64,000 nt of DNA, taken from positions 39,649 to 103,648 of the forward strand of contig NZ_RHOL01000006.1 of the NCBI RefSeq assembly GCF_003946465.1, given 5' to 3'. The notes below the pieces were generated by a model, which was not told the DNA's origin, made no database searches, and saw only the letters and a list, made by a program, of their open reading frames with translations. Positions 24,204 to 32,419 of this stretch are shown here, piece by piece. This DNA comes from Lacticaseibacillus hegangensis (GTDB lineage Bacteria > Bacillota > Bacilli > Lactobacillales > Lactobacillaceae). A program made the position numbers and the translations under genes. The number at the start of each line of letters is the position of its first letter. Positions within the stretch are counted from its first letter, which is position 1.

Positions 24204-25580
24204 TTAAGCGGCTGTGCCGTCGTCAGGCGCGTCCGTTTGAACACGGCTGGATGCCATAACAAATGGTACCCAGATGAAGAACGCAATGACCATGTTGACG
24301 AGGGCCAGAACCGCGGCTCGCCAGTCGAACCCGGTTGCCATCAAGGCGTTCAGGATCGGTGGGGTAATCCAAGGAACCGCGATCTTGACTGGGCCAACCC
24401 AGCCAGCAGCAGTGACGAAGTAAGCAATGGCTGTGTTCAGAACTGGTGCCACGATGAACGGGATGAAGTAGATCGCGTTCAAAACGATTGGCAGCCCGAA
24501 CATGACTGGTTCGTTAATGTTGAAGAGGCCAGGGGCAAAAGCAAGTTTTGCGACGGCTTTTTCATCAGCACGCTTCGAGAACAGCAGGATGGCGAGCAGC
24601 AGGACGATGGTACCACCTGAACCGCCGAACCAAACGTAGGCATCGAAGGAACCACGAACCCACTTGTAAGGAAGCGGATCATGGTTGGCGAAGGCCTGGA
24701 TGTTCGCGATCTGGGAAGTGCCCCAGATGGATTCCAGAATTGGTGCCATGACGTTCGGGCCATGAATCCCGAAGAACCAGAAGACCTGAACCAGCAGGGC
24801 AACCAGGATAACCATGCCAGCACCTTGGCCGGCGTGAAGCAGTGGCGCCTGGATGGTGGCAGACAGCCAGTCACCGAAGGCCTGGCCAGTCAAAGTCTGG
24901 AACAGGTAAGTGATGATGGCGATGACATACAGTGCCGCGATCCCTGGAATCAGGGTCGTGAAGGCTTTGGAAACAGCCGGCGGCACGGTGTCAGGCATTT
25001 TGATGGAGATGTCTTTCTTCATCAACCAGATGTAAACGACGGTGGCAATCGCGCCGAAGATCATGGCCGTGAACAGGCTTGAAGAGCCCAGGTTCGCGGT
25101 GCCAAAGGCGTTCGGTACGGACAGGCTGCCATTGGCGTAAGAGCCGCCGGCAGTGGTGATGACTTTAACTGCAGACTTGCTCAGCTTGCCGGTGAGGGCC
25201 AGGCTGGCGCTGCTGTTGATGCCCATGAAGAAGGCGGAAAGTGAAATCAAGGTTCCGGCGACCCCGTCGACCTGGTACGCTTCAGCGAGGTGATAGCCCC
25301 ACATGGCGGAGAAGAAGACGGCGAAGATGGTCAAAGAACCAACGGACACGGTGTTGTCGATCATGATGATCGGCTGCACGGCATTGACGAAACTTGTCCA
25401 ACCCCACTGTGCAGGGTAGGTGGAAAGCAGCGCGTTCAGCAGGGTTGCAAGAGAGCCGGCCATGGTGATCGGCAGCGTGGCGATAAATGAATCACGCAGC
25501 GCGACCAGCCAAGGAATCGACCCGATCTTAGCAGCCACTGGGACGACGTACTTTTCCAGCAGGTTCATAATGGCTTGCAT
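24204..25580 (-). CDS. PTS transporter subunit IIC, lactose/cellobiose family
   Basis: Membrane component of a phosphoenolpyruvate-dependent sugar transporter. The 458-residue protein has about ten hydrophobic segments. The family signature GLFNINEPVMFGLPIVLN lies near residue 345, and FWFFGIHGPNVMAPI near 265 is typical of cellobiose/lichenan-type IIC. The start at 25580 follows TGGGAGGAATT; the open frame extends 59 codons upstream without a ribosome binding site. No IIA, IIB or glycosidase gene is adjacent, so it must use components encoded elsewhere. The RpiR regulator gene is immediately upstream on the same strand. Confidence 0.88.
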   Translation of the reverse strand: MQAIMNLLEKYVVPVAAKIGSIPWLVALRDSFIATLPITMAGSLATLLNALLSTYPAQWGWTSFVNAVQPIIMIDNTVSVGSLTIFAVFFSAMWGYHLAEAYQVDGVAGTLISLSAFFMGINSSASLALTGKLSKSAVKVITTAGGSYANGSLSVPNAFGTANLGSSSLFTAMIFGAIATVVYIWLMKKDISIKMPDTVPPAVSKAFTTLIPGIAALYVIAIITYLFQTLTGQAFGDWLSATIQAPLLHAGQGAGMVILVALLVQVFWFFGIHGPNVMAPILESIWGTSQIANIQAFANHDPLPYKWVRGSFDAYVWFGGSGGTIVLLLAILLFSKRADEKAVAKLAFAPGLFNINEPVMFGLPIVLNAIYFIPFIVAPVLNTAIAYFVTAAGWVGPVKIAVPWITPPILNALMATGFDWRAAVLALVNMVIAFFIWVPFVMASSRVQTDAPDDGTAA

Positions 25581-25700
25581 AGAAAATTCCTCCCAAAAAA
25601 TGTTTACCCCCGTGCAGGGGCTTGGCACTGGCATACGGAATGTGAACAATTGATGCTGACTTGGCCAGCGCCGGTAGTGCCCTTGCGCGAAAACGGTTCC

Positions 25701-25714
25701 GGATAGCGTTCTCA
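25701..25714 (-). promoter_or_regulatory. cre-like site 1 upstream of the PTS IIC gene
   Basis: The minus strand reads TGAGAACGCTATCC, which matches TGWNANCGNTNWCA at all but the last position. It lies just past a TAAAAT -10-like element, a position where CcpA would repress. Confidence 0.5.
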
Positions 25715-25789
25715 TTTTATTTGGTCTGACACGTCTGCCAGACTGATGAGCCCGCAATGCGGAAAGCAGCGACGGAAAAAATCCGCCGA

Positions 25790-25823
25790 GTGGTTAACCA
25801 CATTTTTAGTGTAACCGTTTGCA
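25790..25823. promoter_or_regulatory. Palindrome and second cre-like site upstream of the PTS IIC gene
   Basis: GTGGTTAACCAC (25790-25801) is a perfect 12-base palindrome. TGTAACCGTTTGCA (25810-25823) matches the cre consensus at all but one specified position. The palindrome could be the site of the adjacent RpiR-type regulator. The remainder of the 335-base gap between 25581 and 25916 holds no other feature I recognise. Confidence 0.4.
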
Positions 25824-25869
25824 CCACAGAAAGAAAGAATTTGACCCCACTAAAAAACAAATAACCAAA

Positions 25870-25900
25870 ATAAAACAAGCTGAGGGTTTCAGCTTGCTTT
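25870..25900 (-). terminator. Terminator of the RpiR-type regulator gene
   Basis: CAAGCTGA and TCAGCTTG form a stem; the minus strand continues TTTTATTTT, and the plus strand has a CTTTTT run. Confidence 0.75.
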
Positions 25901-25916
25901 TTGGTGGGTCAATTTG

Positions 25917-26654
25917 TTAGCGGGGCTGCTCCAGCCGGTGGGCGATGAGCTCCAGCAGGTAGATGATCGGCACCTGCGTGGTCAGGTTCAAGGCGCCGCG
26001 CGTCAGTTCCGGCAGGTAATACGTGATGACCAGGTCGGCGAGGTGGGCCAGCGTGGAGTCGGCGTGATCGGTCATCGCGATCACGTAAACGCCGGTTTGT
26101 TGGGCGCGGGTGGCCATGTCGATCACTGGTTGCGATTCGCCGGAAACCGACAGCGCGACCATCACGGTGTTTTGCAGCACCGCGGTTTGCGCCGGGAAGG
26201 GGTAGTCAGGATCGGTCAGGGCCAGCGAAAAGGTCCCGCTGTTTGACCAAAAGCGCGCGCCGTACTCGGCCAAGGCTGCGCCGGTGCCGATGCCGCAAAG
26301 CAGGACCAGCGGCGCTTCTTCAAGGTGGGCGACGGCCTGGTCGACCAGCTTGCTGAATTCCGGCGTCGTCACGGTCTCAAAGAACTCGGCCAAGGGTGCG
26401 GACATGTCTTGGTCCGATAAGGGGGCAGACTCGGCCACCGCCGCGCGGCTGCGCTTTAAGGCGTAACGCAGCTCGGAGTAGCCTTCGTAGCCCATTTTGT
26501 TGGCAAAGCGCAGGACCGTGGTGGTGCTGACATGCGCGTTTTCCGCCAGCTCGCGGATCGTCATGTGCTCCACTTCGGCCTGGTGCTGGTTAATATAAGT
26601 GTAAACCGACGACTCCAATCCGTTCAACGTGCGCAACTTGGCATACGGAAACAA
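25917..26654 (-). CDS. RpiR-family transcriptional regulator (HTH plus SIS domain)
   Basis: The 245-residue protein has the RpiR layout. An N-terminal helix-turn-helix (about residues 1-75) includes MTIRELAENAHVSTTTVLRF. A C-terminal SIS domain (about 105-235) has GIGTGAALAEYGARFW and VALSVSGESQPVIDMA for binding a phosphosugar. The start codon is TTG after AAAGGAGGGTCAG. A -10 TAGAAT with TG extension lies upstream. Its position in front of the PTS IIC gene suggests that it controls sugar uptake. Confidence 0.88.
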   Translation of the reverse strand: MFPYAKLRTLNGLESSVYTYINQHQAEVEHMTIRELAENAHVSTTTVLRFANKMGYEGYSELRYALKRSRAAVAESAPLSDQDMSAPLAEFFETVTTPEFSKLVDQAVAHLEEAPLVLLCGIGTGAALAEYGARFWSNSGTFSLALTDPDYPFPAQTAVLQNTVMVALSVSGESQPVIDMATRAQQTGVYVIAMTDHADSTLAHLADLVITYYLPELTRGALNLTTQVPIIYLLELIAHRLEQPR

Positions 26655-26711
26655 GGCTGACCCTCCTTTGATGATGGCTCAATTCTACCATATCAAAACG
26701 GGCCCCGCGGC

Positions 26712-28526
26712 TTACTTCAGCAGCTGGCGTGCGATCCGGTTGGCCAGGCGCAAGTTGACGTCATTTACGTAAGGGCGCGGGCTGGCAGTGGTCAGCCAGT
26801 TGACGCCTTCCGTCGGCACGCCCCAGAAAAACAGCTTGCCTTGAGGCCGGTGGCGGCTGTCCAGCAGCTGCGCGGTGTCGCGGTCGACCAAGACGGCCCC
26901 AGACTGAAAGCGGCGGTCGCCGGCCAGCTGGAGTTCGCGCAGCGTCGCCATGTCATCGTGGCGCAACTGGGTGAGCAGGGGGTCTTTGGCAGTCGGCGCG
27001 TTGGCGGCGGGGACGCGCGCCTCGATCAGTGCCGTACCTGGGGCCTTGAAAGTAGGGTCGGTTTTCGTCCCGGCGATGAAGTAGCACCCCTGGGTGGTGA
27101 TGGTCATCTGACGCGGCAAAAAAGTGATGACCCCGGCGCGGCTGAGCGCCAGCAGCTGCTTGATCCGCAGCGCCGGCGGGCCGATCGACAGGAAGTCGTT
27201 GGTCCCATTGAACCACCGCAGGAAAAAGTCCAGGTACTCGTCGTCGCTGAACAGACCGCGCGCGACCACCTGGCGCACAGCGTCGCGCAGGTCGCGGAGC
27301 ACCTCCAGCCCGGCGGCAGTGGGATCGGTTTTGCTGCCGCGCTCGGCGCCCTTGGCATCTGCCGCGAGGTAATTTTGAATGGCAGATTGCAGCTCGCCCG
27401 CGGGGACGGTGGTCAATTTGTCCCAGTCGAGCCGCTCGGCGGCTGGCAGGTGCAGCGCGCGCACGGCGGCTTCGGGCTGCTGCAGGTAGGCGGATTGAAA
27501 CGCGGCCAGGTCGAGATGAGGGTGGCGCTGGGCCAGCAGCAGCGAGTAGTACACGAAGCCGACCTCGCGCTGCAGACCCTGCCAGAAGGTGTCGCCGGCC
27601 AGCGGGCCTGCCTTTTCCCATGCCGCTAGCTGCGGCCCTGTCAAGAAGCGCGCGGGCCACAGTTCACCCGGGGCCTTTTCGTTGGCCGCTTTGGCGTGAT
27701 AGGGCAGGCCGCGGCGCGAACCGGCCAAAAGGTGGGGCTCTTTGCCGCTGGCATGGTAGGTCAAGCCGCCTGAGGCCTCCGCCGTGAAGGTGCCGCCGCG
27801 GCCCTCGGTGAGCCGACTGACAAAGTCGAAGAAGCTCAGCCCCAGGCCGCGCAGGATCACGACGTCTTGGTGGGTCACGGTGCTCAGGTCCCCCTCGGCC
27901 GGAAAGCCCGGCGGCAGGTAGAAGCGATTTTGCGCCTGGGCGAAACACTGCAAGGCGGCCTGCTCGCGAGTCAGCGTGTTTTCGATGGTGCCAAGCGCCA
28001 TGACGACGCCGTCAAAATTTTCGCTGGCCGCCTCGGTCATCACGGCGTACGGCGGCCCAGGTTTAACGGCCATCACGGTGGCCTGACGAAACGCGATGGT
28101 CATATTCTGAGGCTTGCGCTTTTGCATCTGCCTGTAGAACCAGCTCTGGTAATAGCCGTACAGCGCGCGCGGCGGGTAGTCGTTGGGCCCCAGTGTCGCC
28201 GCGGCTTGCTGCATGGCTGAAGCGTTCGGCCCGCCGGCTTGACCAATGTACGCCGCGGCGTCCTGTTTGGCCCACTGGGCCAGGTCGGGGCCGGGCATGA
28301 CGGGCCCCGGGTCTTCAACGGTGCGATCGTAAAACAGCGTGATGTGCTGGGCGGCGGTGTTCATGATCAGATGCGGGTCTTGGTCCCGCCGCCAGACGCG
28401 GCCACCGATGGGGAACGGGTCGTACAAGGTGACGGTCAAGGGCGTTTCGGCAGCTTGCTGCCAGGCCCTCAGGCGCTCAAGGACCAGCAGGCCGCGCGGG
28501 CCGGCGCCAATCAGTGCGATTTCCAT
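26712..28526 (-). CDS. FAD/NAD(P)-binding protein
   Basis: A 604-residue protein of the FAD-NAD(P)-binding family (PF13454-like) found in lactobacilli. The N-terminal dinucleotide motif IALIGAGPRGLLVLERL starts at residue 3. PFPIGGRVWRRDQDPHLIMN near residue 37 and VVMALGTIENTL near 170 follow the family pattern. A second nucleotide-binding-like VVILRGLGLSFFD lies near 218. ATG at 28526 follows CGGAGGTGAAACGT; a GTG nine bases upstream overlaps the ribosome binding site. No substrate can be inferred. It is divergent from NADH oxidase and upstream of the RpiR gene. Confidence 0.78.
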   Translation of the reverse strand: MEIALIGAGPRGLLVLERLRAWQQAAETPLTVTLYDPFPIGGRVWRRDQDPHLIMNTAAQHITLFYDRTVEDPGPVMPGPDLAQWAKQDAAAYIGQAGGPNASAMQQAAATLGPNDYPPRALYGYYQSWFYRQMQKRKPQNMTIAFRQATVMAVKPGPPYAVMTEAASENFDGVVMALGTIENTLTREQAALQCFAQAQNRFYLPPGFPAEGDLSTVTHQDVVILRGLGLSFFDFVSRLTEGRGGTFTAEASGGLTYHASGKEPHLLAGSRRGLPYHAKAANEKAPGELWPARFLTGPQLAAWEKAGPLAGDTFWQGLQREVGFVYYSLLLAQRHPHLDLAAFQSAYLQQPEAAVRALHLPAAERLDWDKLTTVPAGELQSAIQNYLAADAKGAERGSKTDPTAAGLEVLRDLRDAVRQVVARGLFSDDEYLDFFLRWFNGTNDFLSIGPPALRIKQLLALSRAGVITFLPRQMTITTQGCYFIAGTKTDPTFKAPGTALIEARVPAANAPTAKDPLLTQLRHDDMATLRELQLAGDRRFQSGAVLVDRDTAQLLDSRHRPQGKLFFWGVPTEGVNWLTTASPRPYVNDVNLRLANRIARQLLK

Positions 28527-28673
28527 ACGTTTCACCTCCGATTGTGGCGTAACAGGTGGTTTGGTTTAATTGTAGCGTGAATCTTACAAAAACTGATAGT
28601 GTGCCGCCTTTTGCTTTCCATACAATCGTGTAATAATGGTAGTAATGAATTTGAGCGAGGAGGAAAGTCCGCC

Positions 28674-30026
28674 ATGAAGATTGCCATTGTCGGTTGCACG
28701 CATGCCGGGACGGCCGCGGTCACGCAGATTGCGGCGGCCCACCCGGAGGCTACGGTCGATGTTTATGAACGCCGCGACGACATTTCATTTCTTTCCTGCG
28801 GGATCGCGCTGTACCTGGAAGGCACTGTGACGGACCCGAAGACCTTGTTTTACGCCAGCAAGGAGAGTCTGGAAGCGTTAGGCCCGAACATTCATGTTCA
28901 CTTGCGGCACGATGTCCTGCGTGTCGACAGCAAGCACCACAGCCTCGCGATTCAAAACATGGCCACGCGCGAAAAGTTCTCCGCGACCTATGATAAGCTG
29001 ATCGTGTCCACCGGCAGTTACCCGGTGATTCCGCCGATTCAAGGCGTCAGTGTGCCGCGGGTCTTGATGTGCAAGAACTACGATGACGCGCTGGCCATTA
29101 AGCAAACCGCTGAAGGAGCCGACAAAATTGCCATCATCGGCGGCGGTTACATCGGCGTTGAACTGGCCGAAGCGTACAGCCGCACGGGCCACGACATTTT
29201 GTTCATCAATGGGGTGCACCATCTGCTGAGTCATTATGTCGACACGCCGCTGGCTGAAGAGGTTGAAGCCGAGCTTTTGGCGCACGGCGTCGATTCTCAC
29301 CTGCAAGAGATTGCCTTGAAGTTTGACAGCGATGACCAGCACGTCTTTATTACCACCGACAAGGGTGAATGGCAGGCGGACTTAGCGGTTGTCTGCGTCG
29401 GGTTTCAGCCGATGACGGAGCTGGTGGATGGGCAGGTCAATCTGAACGCCGACGGGTCGATCCACGTCAACGACTATATGCAGACCTCATCGCCTGACAT
29501 TTACGCGGCGGGGGACACCGTGGCGGTTCATTTTAATCCGACTCATAAGGACGCCTATGCGCCGCTGGCCACCAACGCGGTGCGCCAGGGCAAACTCGCT
29601 GGCATCAATGTGTTCGGCAACCACACGCGCTACATGGGCACGCAGGCGACCTCGGCGCTGCGGCTTTACGACAAAACGCTGGCCTGCACCGGGATGACCC
29701 TGAGCCGCGCAAAAAAGGCCGGCTTTGACGCGGCGGCCGCGGACCTAGTGGATAATTATCGGCCTGAGTTCATGCCGACGACCGCGCGCGTGTCTCTGCG
29801 CCTGGTGTACGACCGCAGTAATCGCCGCATCCTGGGCGGCCAGCTGTTTTCACAGTACGACGTTGCGCAGTCGGCTAACCTGCTGTCAGTGATGATTCAA
29901 AACCGCAACACGATCGATGACTTGGCCTACGTGGATATGCTGTTCAATCCTTGGTATGACCGGCCGTGGAACTACCTGAACCTGCTCGGCCAACAGGCGG
30001 TCGCACAGGCAGACGCGCAGCACTAA
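28674..30026 (+). CDS. nox: NADH oxidase, water-forming type
   Basis: FAD enzyme that reduces oxygen with NADH, regenerating NAD during aerobic growth. The product has 450 residues. The N-terminus MKIAIVGCTHAGTAAV is the distinctive FAD motif of NADH oxidases. The redox cysteine is Cys42 in FLSCGIALYL, as in the H2O-forming enzymes. The NADH motif GGGYIGVELAEAYSRTG lies near residue 158, and the second FAD motif IYAAGDTVAV near 278. ATG follows CGAGGAGGAAAG. An L-lactate oxidase gene lies 3 kb away. Confidence 0.93.
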   Translation: MKIAIVGCTHAGTAAVTQIAAAHPEATVDVYERRDDISFLSCGIALYLEGTVTDPKTLFYASKESLEALGPNIHVHLRHDVLRVDSKHHSLAIQNMATREKFSATYDKLIVSTGSYPVIPPIQGVSVPRVLMCKNYDDALAIKQTAEGADKIAIIGGGYIGVELAEAYSRTGHDILFINGVHHLLSHYVDTPLAEEVEAELLAHGVDSHLQEIALKFDSDDQHVFITTDKGEWQADLAVVCVGFQPMTELVDGQVNLNADGSIHVNDYMQTSSPDIYAAGDTVAVHFNPTHKDAYAPLATNAVRQGKLAGINVFGNHTRYMGTQATSALRLYDKTLACTGMTLSRAKKAGFDAAAADLVDNYRPEFMPTTARVSLRLVYDRSNRRILGGQLFSQYDVAQSANLLSVMIQNRNTIDDLAYVDMLFNPWYDRPWNYLNLLGQQAVAQADAQH

Positions 30027-30043
30027 CGCTTGGAGGAAAGACT

Positions 30044-30667
30044 ATGTGGAATTGGCTTGGTGTCATCGCCTGGGTGCTGCTGGCAGCGTACCTTGGCTTC
30101 ATCATCTGGAACATCCGCTCCCGCCACCTGAAGATGGTGGTGACCGGTAAAAAGCCGGGTCCGACCTGGCTGGTCGACCTCGTTGAAGTGGTCATCCTAG
30201 TAGCGGCCGCCTACTTCATGGTGTGGGTCTCTTGGCTGCGGCCGATCGATTACGCCGACAGCCGTGTCGTCAGCGTGCGCTACGCCTACCACCCGCTGAT
30301 TTTGCAAACCGGCGCCACGCGGTCTTACTACGTGACGGTGGCGTCCGGCAACGGCAAGCAGCCGGTGCGTTACTACACCTACTGGACGGCCGGCGCTAAG
30401 AACCAGACCAACAGCCGTGACGCCGATATTTCACTGGGCAGCGACCCGTTGACCATGAAGGCCAGCATGTACCCGTGGGACCACAAGAAGCTGATCGCGC
30501 TGGATGGCACCACGGAAAAAGCCTATGTGGCGACCATGACCGCGCATTTCAAGCCGACAGTCCTCAACGGCTTGGGCATGCACGTTGGCCACGTCGCCGA
30601 GCGCTTTGACCTGATCCGCATTCCTAACGACACGCTGATGAAGATTGTGCCGAAACAAACTGATTAA
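30044..30667 (+). CDS. Membrane-anchored protein of unknown function, LVIS_2131-like
   Basis: A 207-residue protein. An N-terminal membrane segment WLGVIAWVLLAAYLGFIIW is followed by the basic RSRHLKMVVTGKK, and a second segment VVILVAAAYFMVWVSWL lies near residue 50. The remaining 135 residues are outside the membrane. The layout resembles the lactobacillar LVIS_2131 family; this is recalled, not tested. ATG follows TTGGAGGAAAG, 17 bases after nox, so the two are probably co-transcribed. Confidence 0.65.
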   Translation: MWNWLGVIAWVLLAAYLGFIIWNIRSRHLKMVVTGKKPGPTWLVDLVEVVILVAAAYFMVWVSWLRPIDYADSRVVSVRYAYHPLILQTGATRSYYVTVASGNGKQPVRYYTYWTAGAKNQTNSRDADISLGSDPLTMKASMYPWDHKKLIALDGTTEKAYVATMTAHFKPTVLNGLGMHVGHVAERFDLIRIPNDTLMKIVPKQTD

Positions 30668-30671
30668 AGAC

Positions 30672-30713
30672 AAACGAGCCGCTCATCCGATAGGGGATGG
30701 GCGGCTCGTTTTG
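30672..30713 (+). terminator. Terminator of the nox transcript
   Basis: AACGAGCCGC and GCGGCTCGTT, with an inner ATCC/GGAT, form a stem; TTTTG follows. Confidence 0.82.
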
Positions 30714-30724
30714 GGTTAAGCGAT

Positions 30725-30931
30725 TTACTTGCCGGTTGGCTTGTGTTCCATGTAGTCGCGGAGGCTGGCCACAACGCTTGCTTCCGGCTGCTCACGCATC
30801 GCCTTGATGTTGTGGATGTGCTCCACTGACACGTGGCTGTTTAGTGCCATTTCCGTATCCGTGAGGTCATTCTTGCGCTGGAACTCAATGATCTCGCGTG
30901 CAAAAGCGCTCAGTTGGTCTTTTTCATTCAC
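30725..30931 (-). CDS. Small HTH-like protein, LBP_cg2779-type
   Basis: A 68-residue protein starting at GTG after AAGGAGGTTCACAC. It resembles one helix-turn-helix unit: FAREIIEFQRKNDLTDTEMA, SHVSVEHIHNIKAM, then VVASLRDYME. Lactobacilli carry short proteins of this type (LBP_cg2779 family); I base this on remembered pattern only. It is divergent from the next gene. A TATACT -10 lies on the minus strand at plus 30967-30972. Confidence 0.6.
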   Translation of the reverse strand: MNEKDQLSAFAREIIEFQRKNDLTDTEMALNSHVSVEHIHNIKAMREQPEASVVASLRDYMEHKPTGK

Positions 30932-31009
30932 TAGTGTGAACCTCCTTGATTCATGTTCTACGTCTAGTATACCGAATTTCAGGCCAAATGCGCAGCGAAG
31001 TTGTTTTGG

Positions 31010-31038
31010 TTGCAAAAACGAACAGATGTTTGTACAAT
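31010..31038 (+). promoter_or_regulatory. Strong promoter of the 101-residue gene
   Basis: TTGCAA, a 17-base spacer and TACAAT with a TG extension lie about 50 bases before the start. Confidence 0.68.
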
Positions 31039-31086
31039 ATAAGTAAGGAGAATTGTTGAAGGGGCTAGTGGAAGGAGCTGGTATTC

Positions 31087-31392
31087 ATGGATCGCTTCGC
31101 CTATCTGAATACGCTGGCAAACGCCCAGGACACGCCGATGCGCGTGCGGCGCTTCGAGAACAAGAACGTGATCATTCGCCGCAACTTGGCCAATCACCAA
31201 GGCCTGACCACTGAGGTCTGGAACGCCTGGTTGCAAAAAATGCTGCTGCGCTTTTCCGGCTTTGAACCGGTAATCGAAGTGGACCGGTTCGGCAAAGAGC
31301 CCGACATCCGCTTCTTCCGCGAAAGCGAGCTGCAGGATGCGATTCACTTCATCCTGACCGGCAGCAAGGCACCGGAAGCTGCGGTGGACTAA
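31087..31392 (+). CDS. Hypothetical protein of 101 residues
   Basis: A soluble, basic protein of no family I recognise. Notable stretches are MRVRRFENKNVIIRRN near residue 18 and WNAWLQKMLLRFSGFEPVIEV near residue 45. The ATG follows AAGGAGCTGGTATTC. A strong promoter and a terminator show it to be an independent transcript. Confidence 0.65.
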   Translation: MDRFAYLNTLANAQDTPMRVRRFENKNVIIRRNLANHQGLTTEVWNAWLQKMLLRFSGFEPVIEVDRFGKEPDIRFFRESELQDAIHFILTGSKAPEAAVD

Positions 31393-31414
31393 TTAATCTA
31401 TAAGATGAGTTTGA

Positions 31415-31440
31415 AGCCAGCCGTTGACTGGCTTTTTTTT
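31415..31440 (+). terminator. Terminator of the 101-residue gene
   Basis: AGCCAG and CTGGCT form a stem followed by eight T. Confidence 0.82.
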
Positions 31441-31553
31441 AGCTTCAGATGTTCTAGGCAAAAGTGTATTAACCGCTGAAACGCAGAACGGGCATTGAGG
31501 ATATTCAGCGCCCTCTGCGTAATATTTGTGTGGATCAACTGTTGACCGGAAAA

Positions 31554-31596
31554 GTTAACACGTTTGCTATTTTCAGACAATAGCAAACGTGTTAAC
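31554..31596. promoter_or_regulatory. Perfect 18-base inverted repeat, likely operator of higBA
   Basis: GTTAACACGTTTGCTATT is repeated exactly inverted after seven bases. It lies 38 bases upstream of the toxin start, where an autoregulating HigA-type antitoxin would bind. A TTGACC -35-like element lies just before it. There is no T run after it, so it is not a terminator. Confidence 0.65.
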
Positions 31597-31634
31597 ATTA
31601 TTGGCGAAGGCGCCTTAAGAAAGTGAGTGCCTCC

Positions 31635-32003
31635 ATGTATATCATCGATTTCTATGAAGACAAGGACGGATATAGCGACTTCCAAACATATCTGGAGAAA
31701 TTGCTGATCAGCCATGATCAGACGGATAGAATGGTCCTCAAGAAGATGAGATACCAGATGAAACTGCTGGAAAATTTAGGCCCTGCATTAAGGATGCCTC
31801 AGGTAAAAGAGTTGAAGGGCTATGCTTCGAGGCTGTTTGAACTGCGTCCACTCCCTGAGCGGGTGTTCTTCTCCTTTTCGGGTAAGGACCGGTACGTCAT
31901 CCTGTCCCACTATACAAAACGTCAAAACCGCACAGATCCGCGGGAAATCCTCCGCGCACTCTCGCGGCTTGAGGATTGGTTAAAGCGAAAGGGGAAACGC
32001 TAA
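31635..32003 (+). CDS. higB: HigB-type (RelE/Gp49-like) toxin
   Basis: A 122-residue protein of the RelE superfamily, phage Gp49/HigB branch (DUF891-like), expected to cleave mRNA on the ribosome. Hallmarks are KELKGYASRLFELRPLPERVFFSF near residues 60-80, cited in outline, and YVILSHYTKRQNRTDPREI near 88, where HYTKR-type motifs are typical. ATG at 31635 was preferred over an upstream GTG. The stop codon overlaps the antitoxin start by one base. The gene has normal composition for the window. Confidence 0.85.
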   Translation: MYIIDFYEDKDGYSDFQTYLEKLLISHDQTDRMVLKKMRYQMKLLENLGPALRMPQVKELKGYASRLFELRPLPERVFFSFSGKDRYVILSHYTKRQNRTDPREILRALSRLEDWLKRKGKR

Positions 32004-32266
32004 TGGCAACTTGGAAAAGCTTTGAAAGTAAGATGGACGAGGCGTTTTCTTCAGAGGAGCTTGAGGTGATCGATACCCTTGCCGCACTTCACAGTGAACG
32101 CATCCGGCAGGGACTGTCGCAGCACGACCTCGCGCAAAAAATCGGGATGAAGCAACCGCAGCTGGCAAAAATCGAGCGCATGGACTCCTTGCCATCACTC
32201 AGGACGCTGGATCGCTATGCGACAGGACTGGGGTTAAAGTTGAAATTATTGGTGACGCACGAATGA
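32003..32266 (+). CDS. higA: HigA-type (XRE) antitoxin
   Basis: An 87-residue XRE-family protein. The helix-turn-helix spans about residues 40-75: IRQGLSQHDLAQKIGMKQPQ then LAKIERMDSLPSLRTLDRYA. It should neutralise the preceding toxin and repress the promoter through the inverted repeat upstream. The start overlaps the toxin stop as TAATG, and an AAAGGGGAAA ribosome binding site precedes it. The toxin-first order is the usual HigBA order. Confidence 0.87.
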   Translation: MATWKSFESKMDEAFSSEELEVIDTLAALHSERIRQGLSQHDLAQKIGMKQPQLAKIERMDSLPSLRTLDRYATGLGLKLKLLVTHE

Positions 32267-32297
32267 CGCAACTGAAGATTCGTCAATCAAGTCAATT

Positions 32298-32322
32298 AAA
32301 CCGGGCGCTGAGCCTGGTTTTT
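32298..32322 (+). terminator. Terminator of higBA
   Basis: AACCGGGC and GCCTGGTT form a stem followed by a T run. Confidence 0.8.
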
Positions 32323-32353
32323 AGTTTACTTGCAAAAAGTTAGCCATTTTCTG

Positions 32354-32381
32354 TTTACTTATAAAATGTAAGTGATATGAT
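32354..32381 (+). promoter_or_regulatory. Promoter of the lactate oxidase gene
   Basis: TTTACT, a 16-base spacer and TATGAT precede the start by 39 bases. Confidence 0.5.
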
Positions 32382-32419
32382 TGTACTCGTAATCAATTAA
32401 CCCATTGGAGGCAATCAAT

